A DNA stretch of 64,000 bases from Streptomyces sp. DG2A-72 (lineage in GTDB: Bacteria > Actinomycetota > Actinomycetes > Streptomycetales > Streptomycetaceae): positions 3,558,001 through 3,622,000 of the forward strand of contig NZ_JASTLC010000001.1 of assembly GCF_030499575.1 (NCBI RefSeq), written 5' to 3'. The position numbers and the translations under genes are program-made. Each line of letters begins with the position of its first letter. Positions within the stretch are counted from its first letter, which is position 1. Positions 1 through 9,225 of this stretch are shown here, in pieces. The notes under the pieces were generated by a model that saw only the letters and a list, made by a program, of their open reading frames with translations, did no database searches and was not told the DNA's origin.

Positions 1-1038
1 ACGGAGGGGCTGCGCGCCCTGGACTGCACGGTGCTGCGCTGGGACGCGACCCGCTCGCCGGGGCACCGACTCCCGGACGAGGTACGGCGGTTGGCGCGGC
101 TGTTGCGCGAGGTACGGCCGGATCTGGTGCACGCGCACAGCGCGAAGGCGGGGGTCGCGGCCCGGCTCGCGGTGCACGGCCGTATGCCGACCGTCTTTCA
201 GCCGCACGCCTGGTCGTTCGCGGGGGCGGACGGAGTCGTCGCCCAACTGGCGCTGGGCTGGGAGCGGTTCGGGGCGCGGTGGGCGACGCGTGTGCTGTGT
301 GTCAGCGAGGCGGAGCGGCGGGCCGGGGAGCGGTACGGCATCACCGCGCGGTGGCAGGTGATCCCCAACGGTGTCGACACCGACCGGTTCCGGCCGGAAG
401 GAGAGCGGGCGCGGTCCGATGGGGGTCCCCCCGCTCGAGCGAAGCCGAGAGTGGGGGAGGGCCCGGTCGTCGTGTGCGTGGGGCGGCTGTGCCGGCAGCA
501 GGGGCAGGACGTGCTTCTGCAGGCCTGGCCCGAGGTGGTGCGGCGGGTGCCCGGCGCACGGCTGGTGCTGGTCGGCGACGGTCCGGACGCGGAGCGGCTG
601 CGCGCCGGAGCGCCCGCGTCGGTGGAGTTCGCCGGCGCGACCGCCGACACCGCCGCCTGGTACCGGGCCGCCGACGTCGTGGTCCTGCCGTCGCGCTGGG
701 AAGGCATCGGGCTCGCCCCGCTGGAGGCCATGGCGTGTGCCCGGCCGGTCGTCGTCACGAACGTGGACGGAGCGCGCGAGAGCCTTCCGCCCGGCCATCT
801 GCCGTCCTGCCTGGTGCCGCCGGAGGACCCCGGCGCGCTGGCCCGGGCCGTGACGGCGCTGCTGCGGGACGAGCCCAGGCGCACCGCGCTGGGTGCACAG
901 GCCCGCGCGCATGTGCTCGTCACCCACGACCTGCGGCACGCCACGGATGCGGTGATCGATGTGTACCGCGAGCTGCTCGGCATGGTCACCACGTCGTGCG
1001 TCGTACCCAGTCAGAGCAGGGAGTCCATCACTTCCTGA
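1..1038 (+). CDS. Glycosyltransferase family 4, 5' end outside the window
   Basis: Retaining GT-B glycosyltransferase that would add a sugar from a nucleotide donor to an exopolysaccharide repeat unit at the cytoplasmic face of the membrane. The frame is open from the first base, so the start lies upstream; 345 residues are visible. The acceptor half keeps HAHSAKAGVAARLA. The donor half shows VIPNGVDTDRF, GRLCRQQGQDVLLQAW, LVLVGDGPD and the EX7E signature in EGIGLAPLEAMACARPVV. The stop is 35 bp before the GH16 lipoprotein start, suggesting co-transcription. Family membership is clear; donor and acceptor cannot be read from sequence. Confidence 0.9.
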   Translation, partial: TEGLRALDCTVLRWDATRSPGHRLPDEVRRLARLLREVRPDLVHAHSAKAGVAARLAVHGRMPTVFQPHAWSFAGADGVVAQLALGWERFGARWATRVLCVSEAERRAGERYGITARWQVIPNGVDTDRFRPEGERARSDGGPPARAKPRVGEGPVVVCVGRLCRQQGQDVLLQAWPEVVRRVPGARLVLVGDGPDAERLRAGAPASVEFAGATADTAAWYRAADVVVLPSRWEGIGLAPLEAMACARPVVVTNVDGARESLPPGHLPSCLVPPEDPGALARAVTALLRDEPRRTALGAQARAHVLVTHDLRHATDAVIDVYRELLGMVTTSCVVPSQSRESITS

Positions 1039-1073
1039 CGGCGTGGCCGTCACCTACGAGGGAGCTCCGGCCT

Positions 1074-2189
1074 ATGAAGAGGGCGAGCCGTGTCGCGGCG
1101 CTGACTATGGCCGGGATGGTGTCCTTGGCGTGTCATGTCAATGCGACGGCGCCACAAGGGAGGAGCGTTCCCGCAAGCGTGAGCGTCGTCCAGGACGGTC
1201 TCACTCCGTCAGGCGCCCAGCCCGGAAAGGCCGTCGCCGCCACGGTGAAGCTGCGCGCGCCCGAATGCGTCACTGTCCGCAGAGTGGGCGTGGCCGTACG
1301 GGACGGGCTGGAGAAGCCGCTCGATTACCCCGGGGCGGCCATGAACGCACGGATCTGCCCCGGCGGTTTCACCTTCACCACCAAGCCCCGCACCTTCCGC
1401 GCGGGCACGTACACCCAGTACGCCTATTACGACGACGAGACCGGTCACCATCCGCTCGCGAAGACCAAGCTCCGGGTCGTCTCCAAGGGGCGGAGCGTGG
1501 ATCCGACCGCGGGGAAGAAGCTCGTCTGGGCGGAAGACTTCAACTCGCCTTTCGCGTGGGGGCGCCGCTGGACCCGCGACGCCAGCTCGGCCTATGAATA
1601 CGGGACCCACAATCCGAGGTACTTCAAGCTCGACTGGCTGAATCCCCACAACGTGCGTATCGCCGACGGAAAAGCGATCTTCACCGCTCGGCCCGGTCGG
1701 CAGACCCTGGAGAACGGACTGCAGGCCTGGGAGACAGGGCTGATCACGACGGAACGTTCCCGAGAGGGGTTCCGGCTGCGGCCCGGCCACTACATCGAGG
1801 TCCGGGTGAAGCTGCCCACCGCCGTCGGAGCGTGGCCGTCGGTGTGGACCTGGATCGGCGACGGCCACGAGATCGACGTACTCGAATACCATCCCGATGC
1901 CCCGGACCTGCTGGAAATGGTGAACCACGTCCGGGAAGCGGCCAATTACCACGTGATCAGGCCCCCGGGCAAAGGGAATTGGATGCGGGTCGGGGTGCTG
2001 CTGGGCACCCGTTCCGCCGACTGGTACGTCGACGGCGCTCTGGTCTACCAGGACGGACGCGGAGTGGACCCGAAGTGGTCCGCCTATCTGAACGTCAATC
2101 TCTCGATTTCCTCGGGCATCCACCACCCCGTTCCGCAGACGAAGGACCCCATCACCTTCAGCGCCGACTATGTGCGCGTATTCCGATGA
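1074..2189 (+). CDS. Secreted lipoprotein with a GH16 glycoside hydrolase domain
   Basis: Probable membrane-anchored endo-acting polysaccharide hydrolase or transglycosylase of family GH16 (371 residues). The start ATG follows GAGGGAG at a 9-base spacing. A signal peptide ends in lipobox SLAC (Cys20). Residues 40-145 resemble an Ig-like surface domain. The GH16 fold starts near residue 150 (VWAEDFNSPFAWG) and carries the active-site motif GHEIDVLEYHPD, with Glu266, Asp268 and Glu271 matching nucleophile, assistant and acid/base. Lying inside a polysaccharide locus, it may trim or remodel the product outside the cell. The substrate is unknown; GH16 covers beta-glucans, galactans and others. 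Confidence 0.85.
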   Translation: MKRASRVAALTMAGMVSLACHVNATAPQGRSVPASVSVVQDGLTPSGAQPGKAVAATVKLRAPECVTVRRVGVAVRDGLEKPLDYPGAAMNARICPGGFTFTTKPRTFRAGTYTQYAYYDDETGHHPLAKTKLRVVSKGRSVDPTAGKKLVWAEDFNSPFAWGRRWTRDASSAYEYGTHNPRYFKLDWLNPHNVRIADGKAIFTARPGRQTLENGLQAWETGLITTERSREGFRLRPGHYIEVRVKLPTAVGAWPSVWTWIGDGHEIDVLEYHPDAPDLLEMVNHVREAANYHVIRPPGKGNWMRVGVLLGTRSADWYVDGALVYQDGRGVDPKWSAYLNVNLSISSGIHHPVPQTKDPITFSADYVRVFR

Positions 2190-2301
2190 GGCCGATGCTC
2201 CATTCGAGGTGTCGGGTGCGCCCGTTCCGACACAGTTGACGAGTTCTCAGATAAATACAGGTGCTGGTTCAAAATCCCACATGCAGGGAGACCGACCCCA
2301 C

Positions 2302-2358
2302 ATGACTACGGAAAGCACCGCTCCCCCTCCGTACGGCCGGGGAGCTGAGTGCCGGTGA
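2302..2358 (+). CDS. Possible 18-residue leader peptide before the Wzy-like gene
   Basis: A short frame, MTTESTAPPPYGRGAECR, starts with ATG 11 bases after AGGGAG (2285-2290). It ends in TGA that overlaps the GTG at 2355 as GTGA, the same coupling used between later genes of this operon. It could be a translational leader for the polymerase gene. It is too short for codon statistics to help, so this is only a candidate. Confidence 0.3.
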   Translation: MTTESTAPPPYGRGAECR

Positions 2359-3695
2359 GCACGACGCTCGCAGCCGCGTCACCGTGGGCGCTGCCCCTGC
2401 CGGCGCTGCGCCGGGCCGCTCCCGTTCTGCCCGTCGTGGCGCTGATCGCGCTGATCGGGCTGCCGCCCATGTCGGACGGCGTGACCCCTGCCGACGCCGC
2501 CTCAGGGCTGGTGGTGCTCTGGGCCGTCGTACACACCGCACGCCGGGCCCGGCGTCCGCTGACACGCACAGCCGCCGTGGTCCTCGGGCTTCCTGTGATC
2601 GGCTTCTCGGTCGCCGCGACGGTCACGCCCAGTGCGGGTGAGGGCCTCATGGGCCTGGCTCGCAGCGTCCAGGTGTTCGTGCTCGTCCCGGTCGCGGTGC
2701 TGCTGTTGTTGCGCGACCGCCGTGATGTGCGGCTGGTGGCCTGGTCGGTGATCGGTCTCGCGGTGTGGCAGGGCGCGGTCGGGGTGCACCAGTATCTGAC
2801 CGGTACGGGTGCCTCGTACGACGGGGAATTCGTGCGGGCGGTGGGCACGTTCGGGCCGACCGAAGTGATGGGGATGGCGACGGTCGTCGCGTCCGGGATC
2901 GTGGCCGCCACGGGTCTCGCGCTCGAGGCGCCGGTGCGGCGGCAGCGGGTCGTGGCCACGGTGTGCGCGCTGGTGCTGCTCGTTCCCCTCGTCCTGTCCT
3001 TCAGCCGGGGTGCCTGGATCGCCACGGCCGTGGCCTGCGGGGCACAGCTGCTGCTGGCCGGGGTGCGGCGGGCGGTGAAGGTGTTCGCCGTGGCAGCCGC
3101 GGCCGGTGTGGTGCTGGTCGGCGGGTTCGGCGTGGGTACGTCGATGCTGCAGGAGCGGCTGGACAGCATCACGCAGGTCGCCGCCGCTCCGGATCAGTCG
3201 GTCCTCGACCGGTACGCACTGTGGTCGGCCGCGCTGGGCATGTGGAGCGACCAGCCGGTGACCGGTGTGGGGTTGAAGGCCTTCCCCGAGTACCGGGACG
3301 GCCATGCGCCGCTCGCGCTGGAGTCGGCGGCCGACACGGACGGAGCGGGCCACGACTTCTACCGCCAGCCCTTCTTCTCCCCGCACAACATGTACCTGAC
3401 GGTCCTGAGCGAGCAGGGCCTGGTGGGTGTGGTGACGGTGGCGGGCAGCTGGCTGGCCCTGCTGGTGTGCGGGCTGCGCCGACTGCTCCGTACCCGCACG
3501 GCACGGCACGACCGGGACTGCGCGCTCATCTGCTGCGGCCTGCTCCTGTGGCAGCTCGTGGACTTCACGTACGCCGACACCGGCGGAGGCTCCGCCACCC
3601 TGGTGGCCCTGGACTTCGGACTCGCGGCCTGGTGGGCGATGGGCGGCGGCGCGGCGCCGGCCACGACCGCGGCGTCGGAAGAGGGCCCGCGATGA
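2355..3695 (+). CDS. O-antigen ligase/Wzy-like polysaccharide polymerase
   Basis: Polytopic membrane protein (446 residues, about ten hydrophobic segments) of the O-antigen ligase/polymerase superfamily, expected to polymerise lipid-linked repeat units outside the membrane. Family landmarks are FSRGAWIATAVACG, TGVGLKAFPEYRDGHAP and SPHNMYLTVLSEQGLVGVV; the HN-x-YL and E-x-G pattern in the large outer loop is typical. GTG 2355 is preferred over GTG 2349 because GGGGAG (2339-2344) is 10 bases away rather than 4, and 2355 overlaps the leader stop. Its stop overlaps the flippase start as ATGA. Ligase and polymerase activities cannot be told apart by sequence; the neighbours favour polymerase. Confidence 0.85.
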   Translation: MSTTLAAASPWALPLPALRRAAPVLPVVALIALIGLPPMSDGVTPADAASGLVVLWAVVHTARRARRPLTRTAAVVLGLPVIGFSVAATVTPSAGEGLMGLARSVQVFVLVPVAVLLLLRDRRDVRLVAWSVIGLAVWQGAVGVHQYLTGTGASYDGEFVRAVGTFGPTEVMGMATVVASGIVAATGLALEAPVRRQRVVATVCALVLLVPLVLSFSRGAWIATAVACGAQLLLAGVRRAVKVFAVAAAAGVVLVGGFGVGTSMLQERLDSITQVAAAPDQSVLDRYALWSAALGMWSDQPVTGVGLKAFPEYRDGHAPLALESAADTDGAGHDFYRQPFFSPHNMYLTVLSEQGLVGVVTVAGSWLALLVCGLRRLLRTRTARHDRDCALICCGLLLWQLVDFTYADTGGGSATLVALDFGLAAWWAMGGGAAPATTAASEEGPR

Positions 3696-5389
3696 GGCCC
3701 ACGCCGACCGGTTCCGTCCCGGCCGGCCTTCCCGACGCCGAGCAGGACGACGTCCCAGGGCGAAGCCGGGCCACCGCCCGTGCCGCGGACACGGCGCCCG
3801 CATCGGCCCCCTCGGGCCGCTTCCTCGCGAAGGCGACCCTGCTCACCACCGTGCTGTCCATGCTCGGGTCGCTGCTCGGGCTCGCCAGGGACCAGTCGCT
3901 GGCCCACTTCTTCGGGGCGAGCGGGGAGACCGACGCGCTGCTGGTGGCCTGGACCCTGCCCGAGCTGGCCGGGTCGTTGCTGATCGAGGACGGGATGGTG
4001 ATCGTGCTGGTCCCGGCGTTCAGCGTGGCGCTGGCCCAGCGGGCGCGCGGCGTCATCTCGCCCGACCCGGTGCGGGCGCTGATCGCCGCGTCGTTGCCAC
4101 GGCTGGGCCTCGCCTTCGCCGGCATGGCGGCGCTGTTCATCGTCGCGGCGCCGCTGCTGGTCTCCGTCCTCGCGCCGGGCCTGCCCGATCCGTCCCTCGC
4201 CGTGGACTGCACCCGTCTGACGGCGACTTGCGTCCTGACCTTCGGACTGGCCGGGTACTGCAGCGCGGCGCTGCGAGCGCACCGCTCGTACCTCGCACCG
4301 GCGACGATCTCCCTCGCGTCCAACTCCGCGATCATCGTCACGATGTTCGCCCTCGGTGGGCACTGGGGCGTGCGGTCCGCCGCGTTCGGCGTCGCGCTCG
4401 GTGGGTGCCTCATGGTCACCGTCCAGGGGATCGCCCTGTGGCGCAGGATCTCCGACGGGCCCCGGCAGCCCTCGTCCGCGGAGGCCGAGGAGGACGGCCG
4501 GCCGCTCACGCTCGCCCTGGTCGGCGCGGTTCTCGTCTTCGCGCTGTGCCGCCACTCGCAGGTCCTCGTCGAGCGCTACTTCGCATCCGAGCTGCCCAGC
4601 GGTTCCATCTCCCACCTCAACTACGCCCAGAAGGTCGGGCAGTACCCGATGCTGCTGGCGCTGACGCTGGCCATCGTGACGTATCCCGTGGTGGCACAGG
4701 CCATCGCCCAGGGGGATCTGCGGCGGGCCCGGGAGCGTATCGAACAGGACCTGGTCCTGGTGGCCTCGATCGCGTTGATGGGCGCCGCCGCGATCGTGGC
4801 CTGTGCGCCGCAGATCGTCCAGGTCCTCTTCGAGCGGGGCGCTTTCACCGCCGAGGACACCGCGGCGACCGCCGGCATCCTGCGGGTGTACACGCTCGGG
4901 CTGCTCGGCCAGGCGCTGGTGGGGACGCTTCTGCGGTCGTACTTCTCGGCGGGGCGCGCCACTTGGTACCCGGCGGGGGCGATGGCTGTGGGCCTGGTCG
5001 CCACCGCCGGCATCGACGCCTGGAGCGCGAGCCACTGGGACGCGCGCGGCATCGCCCTCGGCAACGCGGCCGGTATCACCCTCACCGGGCTGATCCTGTT
5101 GCACGGGCTGGGCTCGCACAGCGTGCCCGTGCCCGTGCGTGTTCGCGGGCTCGTCGTCGAACTGGCCAAGGCGCCTGTCGCTGCCGCGTGCGCAGCCGGA
5201 GCGGGGTTCTTCTGCGCACGGGCGTTCAGCTCGCCGCCGGCCGCGGTCGCCGCGGGGGGCGTGACTGTGACCGTCGTCTTCCTGGTGCTGGCGTGGGTCC
5301 TCGACGCGGCGGATGCCCGGCACCTGATGCGTGTCGCCGCACGCGCCGTCCGACGCTTCCTCACCCGAAAGGCACGCCATGGTCGTTGA
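3692..5389 (+). CDS. MurJ/MviN-type lipid-linked oligosaccharide flippase (Wzx role)
   Basis: Integral membrane flippase of the MOP superfamily, MurJ/MviN branch (565 residues), likely moving the undecaprenyl-linked repeat unit across the membrane. A proline-rich cytoplasmic tail of about 45 residues precedes the core, which opens with the family-typical FLAKATLLTTVLSMLGSLLG and LARDQSLAHFFGASGETDA. About 14 hydrophobic segments follow. ATG overlaps the polymerase stop by 4 bases. The essential peptidoglycan MurJ of Streptomyces normally sits near the origin, so this copy in a polysaccharide operon is probably a dedicated paralogue. That role is inferred from context. Confidence 0.85.
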   Translation: MRPTPTGSVPAGLPDAEQDDVPGRSRATARAADTAPASAPSGRFLAKATLLTTVLSMLGSLLGLARDQSLAHFFGASGETDALLVAWTLPELAGSLLIEDGMVIVLVPAFSVALAQRARGVISPDPVRALIAASLPRLGLAFAGMAALFIVAAPLLVSVLAPGLPDPSLAVDCTRLTATCVLTFGLAGYCSAALRAHRSYLAPATISLASNSAIIVTMFALGGHWGVRSAAFGVALGGCLMVTVQGIALWRRISDGPRQPSSAEAEEDGRPLTLALVGAVLVFALCRHSQVLVERYFASELPSGSISHLNYAQKVGQYPMLLALTLAIVTYPVVAQAIAQGDLRRARERIEQDLVLVASIALMGAAAIVACAPQIVQVLFERGAFTAEDTAATAGILRVYTLGLLGQALVGTLLRSYFSAGRATWYPAGAMAVGLVATAGIDAWSASHWDARGIALGNAAGITLTGLILLHGLGSHSVPVPVRVRGLVVELAKAPVAAACAAGAGFFCARAFSSPPAAVAAGGVTVTVVFLVLAWVLDAADARHLMRVAARAVRRFLTRKARHGR

Positions 5390-6161
5390 CGGCTCCGCAT
5401 CCCGCGACGCGATCGCGCCGACGGCACGAGGACGTACCCGGCGCGGCCCCAGCGCCTGGGTGGCCATGTACCACTCCGTCTCCGACTGCCCGGAGGACCC
5501 GCACCACATCACCGTCTCCCCCGACCGCCTCGACCGCCAGCTCGCCTGGCTGTGCGGGCGCGGCCTGCGCGGGGTGAGCATGCGCGAGCTGCTCGCGGCG
5601 CGTGCCCGGGGGGAGGAACGCGGCCTGGTCGGGCTCACCTTCGACGACGGGTACGCCGACTTCCTCACCACCGCGCTGCCCGTGCTGCGCCGCCGGCGGT
5701 GCAGCGCCACCGTGTTCCTGGTCGCCGGGCGGCTCGGCGGCGGGAACGACTGGGAGTCGTACGGACCGCGCAAGCCGCTGCTCGACGCCGACGGCGTCCG
5801 CCGGATCGCGGCGGCCGGCATGGAGATCGCCTCGCACGGCCTCACCCACACCGACCTCATCGCTCTCCCGGACGACCTGCTGCACGCCGAGCTCCACGAC
5901 AGCCGCACCCTCCTCGCCGGGATCACCGGCGAGGACGTCGAGGGCTTCTGCTACCCGTACGGCACGATCGACGCGCGCGTACGGGCCGCCGTGCGCAGCG
6001 CGGGCTACCGGTACGCCTGCGCCATCGCCCCCGGCCGGGAAGCCGCCGGCGATCTCGCGCTGCCCCGCATCAACATCAGGCAGGCCGACACGGCGGTGCA
6101 TCTGGAACTGAAACGACGGCTGGCCCGTGTCTGGGGCCGCGCATTGGAGACGAGCGCATGA
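5379..6161 (+). CDS. Polysaccharide deacetylase (carbohydrate esterase 4)
   Basis: NodB-type metal-dependent deacetylase of 260 residues that removes N- or O-acetyl groups from sugars. The metal triad is visible: TFDDGYADF with Asp89/Asp90 and SHGLTH with His153 and His157; the later motif FCYPYGTID is also typical. No signal peptide is evident (AMYHSVSDCPEDPHH is near the N terminus), so it may act on cytoplasmic or lipid-linked intermediates. ATG 5379 is chosen because GAAAGG ends 6 bases before it; an in-frame GTG at 5331 lies well inside the flippase gene. The 11-base overlap with the flippase gene marks a tight operon. Confidence 0.88.
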   Translation: MVVDGSASRDAIAPTARGRTRRGPSAWVAMYHSVSDCPEDPHHITVSPDRLDRQLAWLCGRGLRGVSMRELLAARARGEERGLVGLTFDDGYADFLTTALPVLRRRRCSATVFLVAGRLGGGNDWESYGPRKPLLDADGVRRIAAAGMEIASHGLTHTDLIALPDDLLHAELHDSRTLLAGITGEDVEGFCYPYGTIDARVRAAVRSAGYRYACAIAPGREAAGDLALPRINIRQADTAVHLELKRRLARVWGRALETSA

Positions 6162-7306
6162 GAGTTCTGCACATCATCACCGCTCTCAGGGCCGGCGGCG
6201 CCGAGCAGCAGTTGCGCCAGCTCCTGCGCCATATGCCGCCGGAGGTGGAGTGCGACGTGGTCACGCTGACCCGGCCCGGCCTGGTGGCCGACGGGCTGCG
6301 GGCCGACGGGATCCGCGTCCTGCACCTCGGCATGGGCGGCAACCGCGATCTGCGCGCCCTGCCCCGTCTCGTCAGGCTGATCCGGACCGGCGGCTACGAC
6401 ATCGTCCACACCCACCTGTACCGGGCGTGTCTCTACGGGCGGATCGCCGCGCGCCTTGCGGGGGTGCGGGCGGTGGTGGCCAGCGAACACAGCCTGTCCG
6501 GCACCGAGTTGGAGGGCCGACGGCTGACCGCTGGTGTGCGCGCGCTGTATCTGCTCGGCGAGCGCCTGGGCCGCGTCACGATCGCCGTGTCGCCGACGGG
6601 GGCCGAGGACCTGCGGGCGTGGGGGGTGCCCGGGTCACGCATCCGCGTCATCCCGGTCGGCTTCGACCCTGCGCTGTTCCGGTTCGACGACGTGCGCCGC
6701 AAGAAGGCCCGGATCCACTACGGGCTGCCGGAGGACTCGTACGTCGTCGGCGGCGTCGGCCGGCTGATTCCCGGCAAGCACTTCGAGGTGCTTGTGGGCG
6801 CGCTGCCGCAGCTGCCCGCCGACGTACGGCTGCTGCTGGTCGGTGACGGCCCCGAGAAGGCGGCGCTGTGGCACACCGCCCGGGAACTGGGGGTCGCTGA
6901 CCGGGTGGTGATGACGGGCGAGCGGCCGTACGTACCGGACCCCGGGGACGACGCGCCCGGCATGCCCGACCTGATGTCCGCGATGGACGTGCTGGCCGGC
7001 CCGTCGACCTCCGAGACCTACGGCATGGCCGTGGTGGAGGCATTCGCGACGGGGCTACCGGTGCTGTACACATCCGCCCCGGCCGTCTCGGACCTGCCCC
7101 CCGACGCGGTACCGACCGCCCGGCAGGTCCCGTGCGGTGCCGAGGAGTACGCGCGGGAGGTGCTGCGGCTGTACGCGGCGCATCCCGGTGAGCGAACCGT
7201 CCCGGACGTCGTACAGCGCAACAGCATCCAGAACATCGCCCGGCAGACGGTGGATCTGTACTCGGCAGTCCTGTCCGACGCACCCCTGGAAGTGAGGCCC
7301 CGATGA
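6158..7306 (+). CDS. Glycosyltransferase family 4
   Basis: GT-B glycosyltransferase of 382 residues. The N terminus MRVLHIITALRAGGAEQQL carries the glycine-rich acceptor-side loop of GT4 enzymes. The C-terminal half has VSPTGAEDLRAWGVP, IRVIPVGFDPALFR, GRLIPGKHFEVLVGAL and the EX7E motif SETYGMAVVEAFATGLPV. The start overlaps the deacetylase stop as ATGA, and the stop overlaps the next gene in the same way, so expression is translationally coupled. It probably adds one of the inner sugars of the repeat unit; specificity is not predictable. Confidence 0.9.
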   Translation: MRVLHIITALRAGGAEQQLRQLLRHMPPEVECDVVTLTRPGLVADGLRADGIRVLHLGMGGNRDLRALPRLVRLIRTGGYDIVHTHLYRACLYGRIAARLAGVRAVVASEHSLSGTELEGRRLTAGVRALYLLGERLGRVTIAVSPTGAEDLRAWGVPGSRIRVIPVGFDPALFRFDDVRRKKARIHYGLPEDSYVVGGVGRLIPGKHFEVLVGALPQLPADVRLLLVGDGPEKAALWHTARELGVADRVVMTGERPYVPDPGDDAPGMPDLMSAMDVLAGPSTSETYGMAVVEAFATGLPVLYTSAPAVSDLPPDAVPTARQVPCGAEEYAREVLRLYAAHPGERTVPDVVQRNSIQNIARQTVDLYSAVLSDAPLEVRPR

Positions 7307-7977
7307 CGACCGACACCTCCCCTCAGCCCGCACGACGTGCCCTCCGGGCGCTCGCGCGCGCCACGCGGCTGCCGGCGCGGTGGCTGCTGCCGGCCGGCGT
7401 ACTGCTCGGCGCCGCGGCCGGCGGCCTGTACGGCACGGCGCAGACCCCGCAGTACACGGCCACCAGCTACGTCATGGCCGTACCGGTCAAGCAGAGTTAC
7501 GTCGACTCGCAGGCGGCGCTGGGCTTCGCGCAGGCGTACGGCCGCGTCGCCACGCAGCTCGCCGTGCTCGGGTACGCGCAGATGTGGGCCGACGTTCCGG
7601 TCGGGACGCTGCGCAGGAGCGTGCGGGCCCAGACCTCGCCGGACGCGCCGATGGTCTCGATCTCGGCGACCTCCACGCGCCCCACGCAGGCCGCCGACAT
7701 GGCCAACGCCGTGACCCGCTCGCTGACCGAGCATGCCGGCCACGCCGCCGGCAACACCGGCATCAAGCTGGTGAGCTTCTCCCGCGCCTTGAAGCCCGCC
7801 CAGCCGTCGTCCGCGTCCCCCGCCCTGACCACGCTCGTGGGCGCCAGCGCGGGAGGTCTGCTGGGTGGCCTGGCCCTGCTGGTCCGGCCGCGGCCGAGCA
7901 CGGACCAGGACGACTCGGCGCACGCTTCGGTGCCGGCTCCGGCCCACGCCGGTGATGCGCAGGAGCAACTCGGATGA
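7303..7977 (+). CDS. Wzz/YveK-like chain-length determinant protein
   Basis: Small membrane protein (224 residues) with the layout of polysaccharide co-polymerases: a short cytoplasmic lead, a first membrane segment near residues 25-45 (WLLPAGVLLGAAAGGLYGTA), a periplasmic-type domain with GYAQMWADVPVGTLRRSVRA and PMVSISATSTRPTQAADMAN, and a second membrane segment near residues 165-190 (LTTLVGASAGGLLGGLALLV). In this family the protein sets polymer length. No Walker motif or tyrosine-rich tail follows, so a BY-kinase partner, if any, is encoded elsewhere. Both ends overlap neighbours by 4 bases. Confidence 0.75.
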   Translation: MTTDTSPQPARRALRALARATRLPARWLLPAGVLLGAAAGGLYGTAQTPQYTATSYVMAVPVKQSYVDSQAALGFAQAYGRVATQLAVLGYAQMWADVPVGTLRRSVRAQTSPDAPMVSISATSTRPTQAADMANAVTRSLTEHAGHAAGNTGIKLVSFSRALKPAQPSSASPALTTLVGASAGGLLGGLALLVRPRPSTDQDDSAHASVPAPAHAGDAQEQLG

Positions 7978-9116
7978 CCGCGTCCGGCAGCCCGCTGTCG
8001 GTGGAGATGTGCACCGACGAGCGCGTGTTCGCCGGGCTGGCCGAGGAGTGGGCGCGCCTGCACAGGGCGTGTCCGGCGGCGACGCCGTTCCAGAGCTACG
8101 CCTGGGTGCATTCGTGGTGGCTGTCGTACGGCAGGCCGGGCCGGCTCCGGCTCGTGCTGGTGCGCAGGCGCGGCACGTTGGTGGCCGCCGCGCCGCTCAT
8201 GCGCGTGCACTATCCGCTGCCCGCGCTGGTGCCGATCGGCGGCGCCATCACCGACTTCTGCGATGTGCTCCTCGACGAGCAGGCGGTCGTACAGGGCACC
8301 CTGGCCCTGGCGGACGCCCTGCACGACGAGGCCCGTACCGCACTGATCGACTTCCGCGAAGTGCGGCCGGGTGCCGCGGTGGAGCGGATCTACCGCATCT
8401 GGGGCGGCCCGCGCCGACGGCTGCGCGACTCCGAGTGCCTGGAACTGCCCGCCGCTCCCATGAACGATCTGCTCGGGCGGCTGCCGAAGACTCGCTCCCA
8501 GCGGATCCGCAACAAGCTGAACAAGCTCACCAGGCTCGGCGTCGAGTCGCGTGTCGTGGGCCCCGAGGAGACGGCGTCGTCGTTGCGGCGCATGCTGGAG
8601 CTGCATCAACTGCAATGGCAGGGCAGGGGCGTGACGCCGGAGCATCTGCGACCGCGCTTTCTCGACCACCTCGTCCGGTCGACCGTCCCCATGGCCCGCT
8701 CCGGCGAGGCGCTGGTGCGGGAGTACCGGCTGGAGGACGAGGTCGTGGCCGTCGATCTGACGCTGCTGTCCCGCCAGTTGGCGGGCGTCTATCTGTACGG
8801 CGTCCATCCGAGGCTGCGGGAGCGCAAGGCGGACGTGGCGACGATGGTGGTGCGCGCGTCGGCCGAGTACCTCGCGTCCCGCGAGCACCAGGTGCTGAGC
8901 CTGCTGCGCGGCAACGAGCCGTACAAGTACCGCTGGCACCCCGAGTCCGTCGTCAACCAGCGTCTCCTGCTGGCCCGTCGCCGCACCGCACCGCTGCTGG
9001 CGGCTGCCGCCGGCGAGGCCGCCGCGCGCGGCCGGGCCAAGGTGATCCTGCGCAGTCGGGCGTGGTCCCGGAGCAGCGCCGACAACGAGAACCACCGTGG
9101 CGCCGACGGAACATGA
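7974..9116 (+). CDS. FemAB/CelD-like GNAT-fold acyltransferase
   Basis: Protein of 380 residues with the double-GNAT fold of the FemAB/CelD (Acetyltransf_6) group. Markers are FQSYAWVHSWWLSYG near residue 40, LVLVRRRGTLVAAAPLM, SQRIRNKLNKLTR, and the C-terminal YLYGVHPRLRERKADVATMV followed by LLRGNEPYKYRWHPE. Homologues in exopolysaccharide and cellulose loci are thought to acylate the polymer or a precursor. It is the last gene of the overlapping run begun at 2355 and is followed by a terminator-like hairpin. Acyl donor and acceptor are unknown. Confidence 0.75.
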   Translation: MTASGSPLSVEMCTDERVFAGLAEEWARLHRACPAATPFQSYAWVHSWWLSYGRPGRLRLVLVRRRGTLVAAAPLMRVHYPLPALVPIGGAITDFCDVLLDEQAVVQGTLALADALHDEARTALIDFREVRPGAAVERIYRIWGGPRRRLRDSECLELPAAPMNDLLGRLPKTRSQRIRNKLNKLTRLGVESRVVGPEETASSLRRMLELHQLQWQGRGVTPEHLRPRFLDHLVRSTVPMARSGEALVREYRLEDEVVAVDLTLLSRQLAGVYLYGVHPRLRERKADVATMVVRASAEYLASREHQVLSLLRGNEPYKYRWHPESVVNQRLLLARRRTAPLLAAAAGEAAARGRAKVILRSRAWSRSSADNENHRGADGT

Positions 9117-9158
9117 CGGAGCGTCGGATCTCTGACAACAGCTGAACATTTCATGGCA

Positions 9159-9189
9159 GGCCGTCCGGGCGTGGGCCGGGCGGCCTTTT
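9159..9189 (+). terminator. Hairpin terminator ending the first exopolysaccharide operon
   Basis: Arms GGCCGTCCGG and CCGGGCGGCC pair over 10 bp (one G-T pair) around a 7-base loop and are followed directly by TTTT. It lies 42 bp after the acyltransferase stop. Confidence 0.75.
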
Positions 9190-9225
9190 GGATGACAATA
9201 TGCGTCGGCACCGCGTCAGGCCACC

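Noticed and set aside
2236-2260. TTGACG followed by GATAAATACA as a promoter for the leader/polymerase unit
   Set aside because: The A+T-rich block is only about 10 bp from the -35-like box, too close for a standard promoter.
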